Notes: a model not told the origin generated them from the letters alone. Counted from the first letter of the stretch, positions 11,907-23,445 are shown. The stretch is DNA of 64,000 bases from Brienomyrus brachyistius (GCF_023856365.1 NC_064543.1:6155952-6219951), one strand, 5' to 3'. Numbers and translations are program-made.

Positions 11907-14455
11907 ATGTCCTCCACTTGGATTCTGATATGTTTCCTCATACAAGGTAGACGTATTTATGTATTTTAAGAATACTTCATAGTGGAGTCATTGTATATTT
12001 ATGTATTTGGCAAATAAAAATGTTTACAATCACAGTGACCCTGTGTTGGATAAGTAATTGTGGAAGATGGATGGATGACTGAAATTTCTGATAAGAATGT
12101 AAGATATTTACAAATGAGAGGGGGCCATTCGGCCCATCGAGCTCATTTGGGGAAATGATGGAAATGTAGTTTCATGCCGATGTAGTGCCATTGTAGATTT
12201 GGTGTGAAGCTGCTGTAATTGTGGTGCAGTGGCGATAGAGGTCTGCAGTGCTATAACCGCATCACGTGTTTGTACTTTCAGAGGCAGGAAGCTTTATGAT
12301 CTACAACAGCATTCACAGCTTGTGTTTGCAAGACTCTCCGTGGAACCACACTCTGCAGTTAGAGCACTGTGACCTCAATGCCGACCTTCAGCAATGGCTC
12401 TGGAAAGACCAGCAGATGTTGGAGAATAAGGTCACGAGGACGTGCCTATCTTCGCAGCAGGACAGCCCTGTCCTCACTGCTCCGTGTGATGGCAGTGATG
12501 TCCTCCTCTGGCAGTGCCAAGACAGTCGGCTCATGAACCGCGACAGATCCTTGGAGCTCACCACCGACGGAAGCCGCCTCTTCCTGGCCAGAGGCAACAA
12601 ACTGTCCAAATGGAAATCCATTGAAATTGGCGACATTTGCAAGGAGCGTCAACGTGAGCAATCGCTTTCGTTTTCATCTTTCTATGGTTTTTGCTTGACC
12701 TCAAGATGGTCACCCATTTGTTGCACACCATCATGATACTGATGTCACAACAAGTGCTGTCCAATCCTGGCTTTTAGACATTACAGAAAATAATTTAACT
12801 AGTGTCATTGACCTAGTGGATTGACCCCCCCCCCTGCAGACACCCTACGTATCTGTTTTGTTCCATCACCAGTGTAGCTTAAATGATCATACTGAAGACT
12901 TGATAAATAAACCAGCTTGTTCAATTAGTTATTTAGGGTGTGCAGATGTATGTGCAATGGCTTGGAGTTCACACAGAAATGTTCAAGAACCAAATAAGCT
13001 CTTCAGTGAAGATATGAGAAGTTGTGGGTGATCAAAAACCAGCCTGTAAAGACCATGGTTGGGCAAACTTAAATTATACCATCTATCACTTCCCTCACTA
13101 ACAGTGTTCTTCAGTAACATATTATTAGCAGAGAGAGTAACACGGTCTATCACAGGTCACACTTTGTCACATAATTTCTTCCTGCTGCTCCCGGGTACAC
13201 AGGACCAAAAAGGGCTTCTGATGACTCCGACCACTTGAGGGCGCCGGATGATGAACCCCTCATGACCCTTGAGCAGAGAGAGTTCCTTCGATGGTATTAT
13301 CGCACAGAGGACAGTGAGTGGCTTTACTGCATGTCATAAACTGTCATAACAATGATCTGAAGTGGCTCGACTCCAAAGTACTGACGAGCCTGAGTCACTG
13401 TGTTAGATTATTGTCCTACTTCTATGGCTCCATCTGTGTGAAGCTTGAATTCTAAGGTTTAATAGGTCAAAACTCCCACCAGACAATTTGTTGACTGTAA
13501 TATCTAATCTAATTTAATAACGATGGAAAACTACGTTTGAACTTACTGCAGAAATGCCATAATTCTGTGCATCTGAGAGTCTGACCTTGAGAACGCTGTC
13601 ATAGGTCGGAATGGGGGGGTGGGGGGCTAAAGATATTTCATCATTTTCACATCCCAATAAAACTAAGCAGCAGAGAAAATGGCTTTTCATTCTGATGCCC
13701 TGATCCTGTTCCCCATTCTAGCTTTCATTGGACAGGAAGGCAGTATAGTAGGTCATGGTTACCATAAAACCTTCCTATAAAGTATGTACGAGTCTATGGT
13801 TTTATTTGCTCACCCGGCTGTTGAAAGCACATTTGAATCAAATTTAGCGGTTTTTAACAGCACCTTAAATCCCCCCGTATTTGGTCTGGAGGGCTGTAAA
13901 ACGGGCTGACATGAGCATCCTGCCTGCTGTTTTACAGCGTCTTCCTGGAGGTACGCCATGCTGGCTCTGTCCTATGGGGCCCTCCTCATTGGCTGCGGGC
14001 TTCTAGTCACAGGACTAACAAACAACAGGTCAGCATATTGTACATACGCAGTAGAAATAATTTGATTATATTTAATCAAAATGGATACATTATGCCACAC
14101 AATGAGGGGAACATTGACCAATGAGATGTGAGTAAAACCAATCAGTGATTGACAGAACATCAACCCTCCACGGTGGGCCTCAAAATCTCATCAGTTACTA
14201 TGTAATACATTCAAACAATTGACACCAAGAGCATTATATTTAGTACGGTGCTGACTGCTTGTGCTTACACCTTCCAGGAACAGAAAGCAGGCAAGAGTCC
14301 AGGCCACAGAAGGGCAGGAGCTTCAGAAAATGACGGTGGTCAGGCAGGTTGACGGGCCCCCAGCCGAAAGGCACCAATCAGAGGATCCGACATTCATGTG
14401 TGGGGAGAAGAATGGGCTGACCGTGAACCCTGGGCTTCGAGAAGAGGACGTCTGA
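11907..14455 (+). CDS. slc51b: OST-beta (SLC51B) with an N-terminal mannose-receptor-type cysteine-rich domain
   Basis: Five exons: 11907-11946, 12282-12653, 13203-13313, 13938-14028, 14278-14455; phases agree; 263 residues. Residues 1-13 are a hydrophobic signal peptide. Residues about 17-133 are a cysteine-rich beta-trefoil domain like the first domain of mannose receptor family proteins (FMIYNS, LQQWLW, LLWQCQ, LSKWKSIE; cysteines 28, 43, 68, 82, 92, 133; sequon NHT at 36). R138-P-K-R141 is a furin-like site. Residues about 155-205 carry the OST-beta core (FLRWYYRTED, then a transmembrane segment at about 179-201), followed by a basic-flanked cytoplasmic tail. OST-beta pairs with SLC51A to export bile acids and steroids. 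After cleavage the OST-beta part would be 122 residues, close to human OST-beta (128), which has no such ectodomain. Its place between MTFMT and RASL12 matches human SLC51B. Fusion and processing are inferred from one genomic sequence. Confidence 0.88.
12109..12155 (+). repeat. dispersed repeat fragment
   Basis: GGCCATTCGGCCCATCGAGC is a word I know from an old dispersed repeat in several ray-finned fishes. It lies in SLC51B intron 1, and only this short piece remains. Confidence 0.4.
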
Positions 14456-15651
14456 TTGGTCAGTTGGCACAGAGTGGACTTGATGCAAAGACTCTTCATT
14501 CGTCAGATACTTGAAAGAGGAAGATGGGTAGGGGGCGGAGCTTAGAGATGTTGCCTTGTGTTTATAACTATACTCATTTCCTCACATATTTTTTTCTTTA
14601 TCTGAATTGCCTGAGGTAAAGATAGAGAGACAATAGACCTCCCAGCACAATGAGCCAATAATGTTAACCAGCGCACAAGGAAAATATAAAAAGAACTCAT
14701 TATAGGTAAGTCTGTTCTGAAAGGTCCTTGTATTTCCAATGAAGAAGTTAATGTTTTAATAAAAATATTAACGCAAATTTTCAAAACTTTATTCGGTTAA
14801 AAGAAATTCCGTGCATATTTGCTGTAAAGATTGGAAATATGCGCATAGCTGCTTAATGCACAGTGACTTAGAATTATCAAAATATTCAGCCATTCAGCCA
14901 GTGCTGGATATTTTACTTCAGCAGTTTTACTGAGCAGGATAAGTACCTCAATCAGGGGTACAACCATAGGTTCCCATGTGACTAGAACTGGCAAACTTTC
15001 AGCTACTCTTAACCTCTACACTACCTGTACACAGCTGACGTCTTTTATTGTAAAGCTGAAAGATTGAAATACTTCCTCAGGTCCCCACTCCAACCAACAA
15101 GCGGTCCTTTCTACCTGTAGTTACACACTTTGGCCACAAGGCTGAAGTAATGAGCTGCGTAACATAGTTAATGATAAAAAAAAAAAGAAGCAACAAAAAT
15201 TTTCGCTAACACAGTAAACTAATACATTTCTACTTGGGTGACTTAAATGACATTTTAATAATATTTTAATATTTTAAGGCTAATTCGTTAACTTTGTCCC
15301 TAATTATCGATTATCTGCAAACACTGTGGAGCATCATAGGCAGAATGTGGGCCTCATCTTGCTGCCTTTACCCCACACCGTGACACGCAGCTCTGCACAG
15401 CACACCCAAAGTTCACGGGAAGAGAGCCGCTCTACTTCAGGTGCTTGTAACCAGCAGTGTCTAGACGGGCAGATCTCCACTCTGTGTCGCCAGTGGTCAG
15501 GTGATATCCTCCAGCCGACTCATAGCCTCGCATTTTGGAAGGAAGTTCCATGGGTGGTTAGATGTTTCCAGAAGAAACCAGACCAGGCTGCAGGTTCCTA
15601 AGTCGCTCATCGTCGGTGATCGAAAAGGGGCACTCACAAAGCACTAGGAAG
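14456..15651. other. intergenic: SLC51B 3' end to RASL12 3' end
   Basis: Tail-to-tail spacer of 1.2 kb. AATAAA at 14758-14763, about 300 bases after the SLC51B stop, is the likely polyadenylation signal. No other gene is seen. Confidence 0.5.
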
Positions 15652-17680
15652 TCAGAAGATCTTGAAGCCTTTGAGTAGGGTGAGCGTGGGGGCGCGGCGC
15701 TTGCTCTGAGCCCGCGAAGACTTGACGGTGACCAGCTTGGCCGTGGCTGGGGCAGGCAGCTCCCGGAGGCAGGCGGTGAGGGGCAGGCCGGGAGTCACGG
15801 CAGCCACTTGCTTGTCCTCGCTGATGAAGAGTGGCCGCGAGGCCAGACCCGCCTCCGACTCCCTCCGTGCCTCTCGCACCGCCTCGTGAAAGACGTGCTG
15901 CACCGGGGGGTAATCGGCGCAGGCAGACACCTCGAAGAACAGGCAGCCGTATTTCGAGGCCAGGCTCACCGCGTCAGATTTGCTCACCTGTCTGCATGAC
16001 CCAATAGAGAGGAATCGTCAACACTGGTACCACCCGATTGGCTGAGTCTGATCATGTGCACAAAGGGACACAAGTCACATGGTAACAAGGTCCATAAAGA
16101 AGTTAAATCTTCAGTTTCAAAAATAAGCTTAAGGGCATCTGCGTTGACTTTATTATTGGAACTAGTTCCTCAACACTCATTCAAAAGTCAACGCTCATTA
16201 AGCAACACTCAACACTCGGCACTCAACAATCAACACTCAACACTCGACAATCATTCAGCAATTCCTTAAACTTCATGCTGACATGCTGACCACAGCATCA
16301 AGGTGCACCTGTGTCTCTCCATGTCCAGCTTATTCCCCAGCAGGATGATGGGGGTCTCAGGGTGGAGGCCCTTAGATTGGAGACTCAGAACATCCAGGTA
16401 CTGCTGGCAGGTTTCAAAGCTGCGCAGATTGTCGATGCTGTAGACCACCAGGAAGGCGCTCGCCCAGGTCAGGTATCGCTCACAGTTTGCTGGCCCGTCC
16501 TAAGATTAAGGTGCACAACGTTTAACTGGGCCAGTCACTGAACCTGCGTTTCACCAGTCACATGGACAGCTAGTCAGAGGACTACAGAGAAAATGGCCTG
16601 TTCCCACCACATGTGGAGGATGTCAGGCGGCAGAGAACCTCATGTGTGGGTCTATAGGAGCTTACAAACAAACGGAAGTTCTAGAGAAGCAGATCTTCAC
16701 TCATACCATAGAAGTAGCTTCAACAAGTCACCGATCTGTCTTCTGTGAGGACTTAACCAACGCAGGGTAACGGCGAGACTCAGTATATTTTTTTCAGAAA
16801 GTAAATCTAACTAGGTTCTGTACCCAACTGGGTTCTGTACCTAACTGGGTTCTGTACCTGGTCAGCAGTGTCCATAATTTTCAGGAGGACGGGTTGTTGA
16901 TCCACCACCTCTTCAGAGGCATATGTGTCTTCTGAAACAGGGCGGGCACATTTCAAATCCTATTTAAAAAAATAGCTTCCCTTCATCCCAAAGTTAAAGA
17001 ACCGTTTATTCAGCTGTGAACCGCAAGCAGAGTCTCAAGGTTGTGATCCTTACCAAGGTTGGGGTCATACTCGCTGATGAATCGCCTGGTGAGGAACTTT
17101 ACGGTCAAGGCTGCGGAAAAAGAGAGAGACTGTCGTCAAAACCCTTAAGTGCATAAACTTAACATGGACAACCATCTTGATTTCAGCCCTCTACATTAGC
17201 ATTTACTCAAGTGTTAAATCCAGTTTATTTTCAAAATATTCACTACAGTAGAGCAACTGGTGACTGTCAGTGAAAGCAGTAGATGCCGGTGGTTGTGTCT
17301 AAGTTTAGTCGTCCACAAGCACTCTTTAAACTACTTCCTAACTTGACACGGTCCTATTGGACCATAATAATGATATTTTTAATTGACATTCCGACTACCC
17401 ACCCCATTGGCTATCAAAATACCGTTGAGTGACCGTAGATTGATCAAAAAGCTGCAGAAATTAATTTTTGAGAACATCTTAAACAGGAGAACAGGAAATG
17501 CGTAAAATATATTCAGTAACTAAATTTGTTCATATACCAAAAATCGTTCGTGCAGCCCCGATCCTTACCTGATTTCCCAGATCCCGTCATTCCCAGCACG
17601 GCGATGTTACACTCGGTTCGCCCTCGGTCGGGAGCGGAGGCAGCGCTAAATCCCCGAGATCTCCCAAACATTAAGGACAT
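15652..17680 (-). CDS. rasl12: RASL12, Ras-like small GTPase
   Basis: Five exons, in transcript order: 17680-17569, 17110-17054, 16931-16858, 16499-16309, 15991-15652; 257 residues (human 266). It is a small GTPase of the RERG/RASL group. The P-loop is G30-MTGSGKS; the switch II motif is DTADQ, without the usual DxxG glycine, as in human RASL12 (DTAD); G4 is N137-KLD; G5 is EVSAC. The C-terminus KAPTLTLLKGFKIF-type (here RRAPTLTLLKGFKIF) has no CAAX box, so it is not expected to be prenylated. The donor of exon 3 lies at one end of a 17-base tandem repeat that copies the 5' splice site. The start ATG is the first in frame and directly precedes the family N-terminus. The gene lies divergently from KBTBD13, as in human. 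Confidence 0.96.
16190..16258. repeat. degenerate short tandem repeat in RASL12 intron 4
   Basis: The words CAACACTCA and CAACAATCA recur about seven times in roughly 70 bases with small variations. Confidence 0.6.
16806..16860 (-). repeat. 17-base tandem repeat overlapping the RASL12 exon 3 donor
   Basis: On the minus strand GTACAGAACCCAGTTAG occurs three times in a row (the last copy diverged), beginning exactly at the GT of the exon 3 donor. Each copy therefore carries a potential donor (CAG|GTACAG, TAG|GTACAG, TGG|GTACAG). Confidence 0.85.
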
Positions 17681-19560
17681 CCTGGGTGGCAAATATACAA
17701 AGAAAGCCTACGATAGATGTATCGCGTTGGGCGTGTACATGCCTGTAAATACAGCAGAACACACAGTGGAAAAATATCATTAGATCAGCGCTGGTAGTAC
17801 CGATACATTAAATACCGTATAGTGTCGCGAAGTCCAGCAGGTTTACCTTCAAATGTGCTCCGGGTCCCAGAAACATTGATTGTGAAAGTTTAAACTCGCC
17901 TCGTTCAAAGTAAAAAATTATTGCACATATTTCTTCTGTAAGATAGACTTAAGGTATAATCATTCATTGAGTAAAGACCGGCAAATTAGAGAAAGTTTTT
18001 TACATTTAATTCCAGAAGAATTATTCAAATACCCTGTGTTATTATTTTCTAACGAAGCGGTTCAGAGGTTTGAGGTTTTGCATGTCGAGATATTATCAAA
18101 GCCCGATTTGCCGAGGAATGCCCCTGTGCTGACGTCAGCTCTCTGATTATCTGGCTCCTTGTAGGGAGCGACTCACGCAGCCCTCCTTGAAGGGATGGAG
18201 AGATGCGTGCAGTTTAATCCGGGAAACATTATCAGCATTTATTCTGACATTAATCTCAGAAAACGCACACACTTTAACACAGGCGACGGGGAGTACAGTG
18301 TATATGCATGTCTATGCCGGGGGGAATACATCCTGTTAATACTGCGCATTATATTCCCTACAATGAGTCAAGAGCAACAGTTTAAGGGATTTCTCATATA
18401 ATGTAAATATTAGTAAACAACTGTTGTTAAGTTTGTAGCAGGAAAAAAAGTACAATAATCATTTGAAATTTATCACATTTCTATCATTTCTCCAATTAAA
18501 ATCGGGAAAATACAGTCAGTTTCACACGTAGAACTAAGTGGATTCCTGCAGAAATGACGGACGAATGACAGATCGCGACACTGGTTTAGCTACACAATGA
18601 CTGCAGCCATTGGGGGTGAGTTATATGTACGGAACTGCAAATCTCTTGATGTAGACCTAGTGTCCTGAGATAAGCAGGTGCCCTTATGTGATCCTGTGTG
18701 TGCTGGATCTGGCCCACGTTTTTATATCTGCCCTGGGGGAGCATTTTCATTGGGCTTGGTGTATCAGCTGCCAAAGGTCATTGGGAGACAATGGAAATTT
18801 GATTGGCTGGTGGGGTTCACCGTGGGGGGGTATGTGAGGCTGGGAAGGGGTTTTCCAGGTCAGTGCAGTATCTTTTGGGTCGTTTGAGTAAATTGGTATT
18901 AGAGCTGTTGCCCTTGGTTACTGTTTTTTTTTTTTTAACAATTATTTTATGCCATGGCGTCAAGGGATACGGACAATATTCCGATCACTTTGAGAACATA
19001 GAGGATTTATGAGTCTCCATTATCTGCTCATACATATTCGTTCTTGTCAATAGAGAATCTGATCCGACAACAGATCCAAGCACATTATGATAGAAAACGA
19101 TTTTAAAAGGTTATGACTTTTGATACAGATAGCAGTGACCTCAGATACCATTCAGCTGCAAAGATTAAAGCGCTCAAACTGGCATGTTCCCAAAAATCAC
19201 GATCACATCCAAGAATTAACGTCTCTGAATCGTTAGCACAGCGACGTCTGTTTTGCTACATGCGTCCATGTGTCAGTCCACCTTGCATTTCGCATGTCAA
19301 ATGTTTGCATGTCATGAAGTATTAACTGTCCCCCTGTCATCTTGCTATCTATAGCCAGTGCTATTCTTATAGCCAGGAAAAATACCGGGATCAGGACAGT
19401 AGATACTTGTGTAAGAGCAGCTACCTTGTGTAGAGTACACAGTGTCATCTTCTGGAACAATGACTAGGAAAATGAAATGCTTTTCACTATCCGGGTAAAT
19501 TTTCTCGGCAGGCTGTTGTGTTATTTCGCAGTTTAAGTGTTGGGAGAAGGTGGTTTAAAC
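17681..19560. promoter_or_regulatory. divergent intergenic region between RASL12 and KBTBD13
   Basis: The two genes point away from each other, so this 1.9 kb must contain both promoters. No further coding sequence is recognised. A possible acceptor (TCTCGGCAG) at 19502-19510 could mean that a non-coding KBTBD13 exon lies upstream. Confidence 0.4.
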
Positions 19561-21057
19561 ATGGTGGAACCTAGCGGCTGCTATGAACTGGGAAGTGAAA
19601 CCAGGCAGCCAGAATGTGGACCAGGGAAGCGTCTACGAGCGGCGGCTCTGAAGGTGAGAGTGGAGGAGAGCGTTTTCCTCGTCGACAGGGCCCTGCTGCT
19701 CCAGCACTGTGAGTACTTCCGAGCTCTCTTCCGGTCTGGAATGAGAGAGTGCGGCCAGGAGGAAATTCACCTGAAGGGTCTGAGCGCTCGCGGGTTCCTG
19801 GTCATGCTCAGCGTGCTGAGGGGCGAGCGGCCCATGCTGGACGCCGACGAGATCATTGATGCCGCGGAATGTGCCGGATTCCTCCAGGCGGAGTTTCTCT
19901 CCAGGCACCTCGTAAACATCATCAACTCTGACAACTGCCTGCTCATATGTCAAGTAGGAGCCAACTATGGGATAGCAGACCTCCTCCACAGTGGGGCGCT
20001 GTTTCTCCGAGACTCTTGCCGTGACCTGGAAGGGGCGGCCAGTTGTCTCCCCAAAGAGCTGTTGGAGTACGTTGAGTCTTTGACTCCCAGCTCCTACGTG
20101 ACCGTTGGCGCCCACTCGCCGAGCGTCGAGCTGCTGCAGGACTTTGTGCGGACGGTGTGCTACCTGGATGAGGATGAGAAGGACTGGAAGGTTCTGACCG
20201 ACTTGCCGAACGAAGCCAGCACCACCATGGCCGGCCTGACTGTCCTGGACAACAGGCTGTACATCGTCGGAGGGGTGCGTGATATTACCAACCAGGTGGT
20301 CGACTCGTGCTTCTGCTACGACGCCTCTGCCGACACGTGGAGTACGTTTGCCTGCCCCCACCAGCCTCGCTACAACCTCACGCTGGTGGGGCACGATGGT
20401 TACCTCTACGCCATCGGGGGGGAGTACAACAGGACGGTCATGTCCTCGGTGGAGATGTATGACGTCTCCACCAGCACTTGGTCCCAGGCCTCCCCATTTC
20501 CCCACCCCGTATCCAGCGCCCCGAGTGCCAAAGCGATGAGTCGGATCTTCATTTGCTCATGGAAGCCGATGGGTGCCACTGACATCCACGAGTACCTTCC
20601 CGGGGAAGACAGATGGACGCTCCTCACAACACTAGTGAGGCACCAGAGTTATGGCCACTGCATGGTGGCCCACAGGGACAACCTCTATGTAATGCGCAAT
20701 GGGCCCTCAGATGACTTCTTGAGGTGTGTAATCGACCGCTTCAACCTCACCACGGGGCAGTGGACGGCCATGCCGGGTCACTACAGCAACAGCAAAGGCT
20801 CCCTGTTCACCGCGGTAGTGAAGGGTGACTCCGTTTTCACATTCAACCGGAAGATGACCCTGGAGTATGCCATCGAGGACGACGCATGGAAACCGAGAAG
20901 ACAAATGCGGGGTTTTCCACGAATCGGCTCTTTCTGGACCTTTTCACTCAGGCTGCCGAAGCCTGGGAATCAGCCGGTGAGAAAGAACAACAACTATCAG
21001 AGGTTCAAGAACCAAAGTCATGCCCATCCCTCATCCTCCTTACACTGCACTCTTTGA
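19561..21057 (+). CDS. kbtbd13: KBTBD13, BTB-BACK-Kelch muscle protein
   Basis: One uninterrupted coding exon of 498 residues, as in human where the gene is intronless in its coding part. The BTB domain covers about residues 28-125 (VEESVFLVDRALLLQHCEYF), a BACK-type region follows, and Kelch repeats run from about 210 to 460 (LDNRLYIVGG, DGYLYAIGGEYN, GFPRIGSFWTF). Kelch-BTB proteins of this group are substrate adaptors of CUL3 ubiquitin ligases; human KBTBD13 acts in striated muscle and is mutated in nemaline myopathy 6. The ATG at 19561 is chosen as the first in frame. From memory the human protein is 458 residues; the extra length here is at both ends, including a basic, asparagine-rich tail (VRKNNNYQRFKNQ). 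AATAAA motifs downstream (about 21425 and 21484) are possible polyadenylation signals. Confidence 0.96.
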   Translation: MVEPSGCYELGSETRQPECGPGKRLRAAALKVRVEESVFLVDRALLLQHCEYFRALFRSGMRECGQEEIHLKGLSARGFLVMLSVLRGERPMLDADEIIDAAECAGFLQAEFLSRHLVNIINSDNCLLICQVGANYGIADLLHSGALFLRDSCRDLEGAASCLPKELLEYVESLTPSSYVTVGAHSPSVELLQDFVRTVCYLDEDEKDWKVLTDLPNEASTTMAGLTVLDNRLYIVGGVRDITNQVVDSCFCYDASADTWSTFACPHQPRYNLTLVGHDGYLYAIGGEYNRTVMSSVEMYDVSTSTWSQASPFPHPVSSAPSAKAMSRIFICSWKPMGATDIHEYLPGEDRWTLLTTLVRHQSYGHCMVAHRDNLYVMRNGPSDDFLRCVIDRFNLTTGQWTAMPGHYSNSKGSLFTAVVKGDSVFTFNRKMTLEYAIEDDAWKPRRQMRGFPRIGSFWTFSLRLPKPGNQPVRKNNNYQRFKNQSHAHPSSSLHCTL

Positions 21058-21260
21058 TGAGGATGTTTTATGCGGTTTATTAAACAATTTACGAGCATAC
21101 CAGTACTCTCCCTTTCATTTATGTACGGAAACAGAGACAAGAATCTTATTACATGTGAAAGGGAGCGCATCAAAACATTCTGTGAGATTAGGAGGCACCG
21201 TTTGGGGTAACAGTTCCGCAAAACTGGCACCTTTACAGCAAAAGCCAGGCAAGTAGCACT

Positions 21261-21290
21261 AATTACTAACTTCCCTCATTTGCTCGTACC
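21261..21290. repeat. source copy of a 30-base duplicated segment
   Basis: The 30 bases are identical to 21884-21913. They lie in unique sequence just past KBTBD13, whereas the other copy interrupts a transposon. Confidence 0.85.
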
Positions 21291-21680
21291 CTAAACATAC
21301 CTAGTCTTTAGGATTGCATTTGCCCCTGGGAATGAGCAGCTTATTTATGTATCATTGCCTGAGAACTTCCAAGTTTTATTATGTTTTCATAAATTGTTGA
21401 AGAGTCATGTCCTTTCTCCGCTGTAATAAATGCACAGAATCGCTTTGAGGAGTCCTGAACGAATAGCCGTATCCTGTTTTCATAATAAACAGCCCATTTA
21501 TATCACGTCCCCTGGGCCGGTTTGCCAGACAAACGTCAATTTGACGAAGCAGACGGAGTGTATATTTCCGGGGACCCCTGTCTATGTGGGGTAGCTTCCA
21601 TGATATGCTCACAGTGTACAGTATGTGTGAAGGGGGAAAACAATGTACAGATCATCTTGTTCTACATTTTCTGTTTAGTC

Positions 21681-22184
21681 ACTACCAGTGAAAAGGTTTT
21701 GCACACACTGAGAGACTAACAAATAAAAGTACAGTGTGTTCACCATTTGAGCACTTTTATTAGCAAGAAAATGTCATATCTTTGATTCATCAAAATTACG
21801 TCCTCTAGCAGTTATAACAACAGAAAAAATTTGAGGCGTTCATTCTGCAAGGGACATGAAGTGCTGCTCTGTTTCATGGCATGAATTACTAACTTCCCTC
21901 ATTTGCTCGTACCATGGCATGAAACAGACAACTAGTGCACGTAAAGCTAAAGGACAGTCTAGAATTTGACTCTGCCATCACCACATAACCAGTTAACAGG
22001 ATGAAAGTCATGCACCGTTAGAAACTCTTTCCATGTTATGAAGGAAACTTGTTTTATTTTACTTATCTTTTCATGTATAGTTGTTCACTCAACTTCCCAG
22101 TGCTTAAGAAGAATAAAAAATCTGCAGTTTATGAAATAAATGGAAAAGTGGTAAAAACCTGTGTGGAAACACAATTGACTGGTG
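21681..22184. mobile_element. non-autonomous DNA transposon (MITE), copy 2, inverted relative to 8711-9188
   Basis: Begins ACTACCAGTGAAAAGGTTTT and ends near ACACAATTGACTGGTGA. The interior is the reverse complement of the element at 8711-9188. It carries an extra block of about 33 bases at 21881-21913 that copy 1 lacks, including a 30-base match to 21261-21290. Confidence 0.7.
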
Positions 22185-23124
22185 ATGCATATTCTGGCTA
22201 TTTTTGTGGAGGGATATTAGCTGAACAGAAAACCCTCGCGTTTGTTATCTCCTGTCTGTTCAGTCTATAACCAGCAGATGCATGTTCTGGCTCCTCCGGC
22301 TGTAACCTGGACTCTCCACAGTGTTCTCTGTACGGTACTTTCAGTGTAAGAATAACATTCGTATCTGTTTGCATATCCTAAGCAGGACCTCGCGCACGTG
22401 CAGGAATCATAAAGAAAAATTTGTAAAAAAAAAAAGCAGAAAAGGGTGGTCGGTAGGTTAGAAGAGTATAAATAAAACTAAGAAAGCTGTTCTGGAAGTT
22501 TCCTTGGGACCACCTTTGCTTGATGACAGCCCTTAATGTCTGAACACTAGTGCCAAATTAGCCATGTATGTTCACTTACTCATCTGATACTTTTTCCCAA
22601 AGCGGCTGACGGATTCACCCATTTATTCAGCAGCCTCTTTCGCGGGGGTGGTGGGGTCTGTTGCTCCAAGGTGTGAAGCAGCAACCTCCCTTCCCAGGAA
22701 CTTGGTCAAACTTGGACGGGATCTTGGTCAAACATTTTGTAAGCGATACGTTCCATTCATTTAGCAACAGAAAGTTTGGCGCAGCCTGTCACCGACTGAA
22801 TGATAACTGCCTGTTTTATGGGTCTTACGCTTACAGTTTAGCGCTTCCATCAACAGTAATGATTGTGTCAGTTATAATTCTGTCAAACTATGTCATTCCT
22901 TTGACACCAAAACAGGCTTACTTAAAGCAGCCGTGAAAAGTCAACGAAGAGAGGGTGAGACCGCAAAACAAAGTGTCACACTAATGAGCTATAAATATGA
23001 TTTGATATTTGAGATTTGGGATGGAAGCACTTCAGAATAAAAGAGTGTGAATGTTAATAAATTCTGGATCCTAAATACCAATCAACCATCTCAGCATCTA
23101 TGTGTGTGGGCTAATCTCCAGGTA
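22185..23124. other. intergenic stretch, no gene seen
   Basis: Short open frames here show no family resemblance, splice signals or conserved motifs. Confidence 0.4.
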
Positions 23125-23262
23125 CTCTGGCTCCCCCCTCTGGCTCCTCCCCTCTGGCTCACCCCCCTCTGGCTCCTCCCCTCTGGCTCCTCCCCTCTGG
23201 CTCACCCCCCTCTGGCTCACCCCCCTCTGGCTCACCCCCCTCTGGCTCACCCCCCTCTGGCT
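23125..23262. repeat. minisatellite
   Basis: A unit of about 16 bases (CTCTGGCTCACCCCC / CTCTGGCTCCTCCC) is repeated about eight times. Open frames run through it on both strands only because the repeat contains no stop codons. Confidence 0.9.
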
Positions 23263-23405
23263 TCCCCCGACAGTCCAAAAACAGACTAAGGTGGATTAGA
23301 GTTGCTAAAATTGACCGTAGGTGTGAATGAGTGTGTGAATAGTGTGACTCCAGACCCCCCAGGACCCTATATAGGACAAGTGGGTATGGAAGATGGATGG
23401 ATGGA
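23243..23405 (+). repeat. 3' part of a dispersed fish repeat
   Basis: ACAGTCCAAAAACAGACTAA, then GGAGTTGCTAAA-like and 'aggaccctatataggacaag' words, ending in GATGGATGGATGGATGGA. Same family as 7374-7520 and 54693-54962; the minisatellite at 23125-23262 probably grew from its internal part. Confidence 0.6.
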
Positions 23406-23445
23406 TGGATGGACGAACATCTGACCAAAGTCTGACACATTCTGG

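Noticed and set aside
19633..20505. 290-codon open frame antisense to KBTBD13
   Set aside because: It is a shadow of the GC-rich single coding exon on the other strand; no motifs and no splice or start context.
23125..23440. Repetitive 'proteins' on both strands
   Set aside because: They are translations of the 16-base minisatellite and the adjoining dispersed repeat, which simply lack stop codons.
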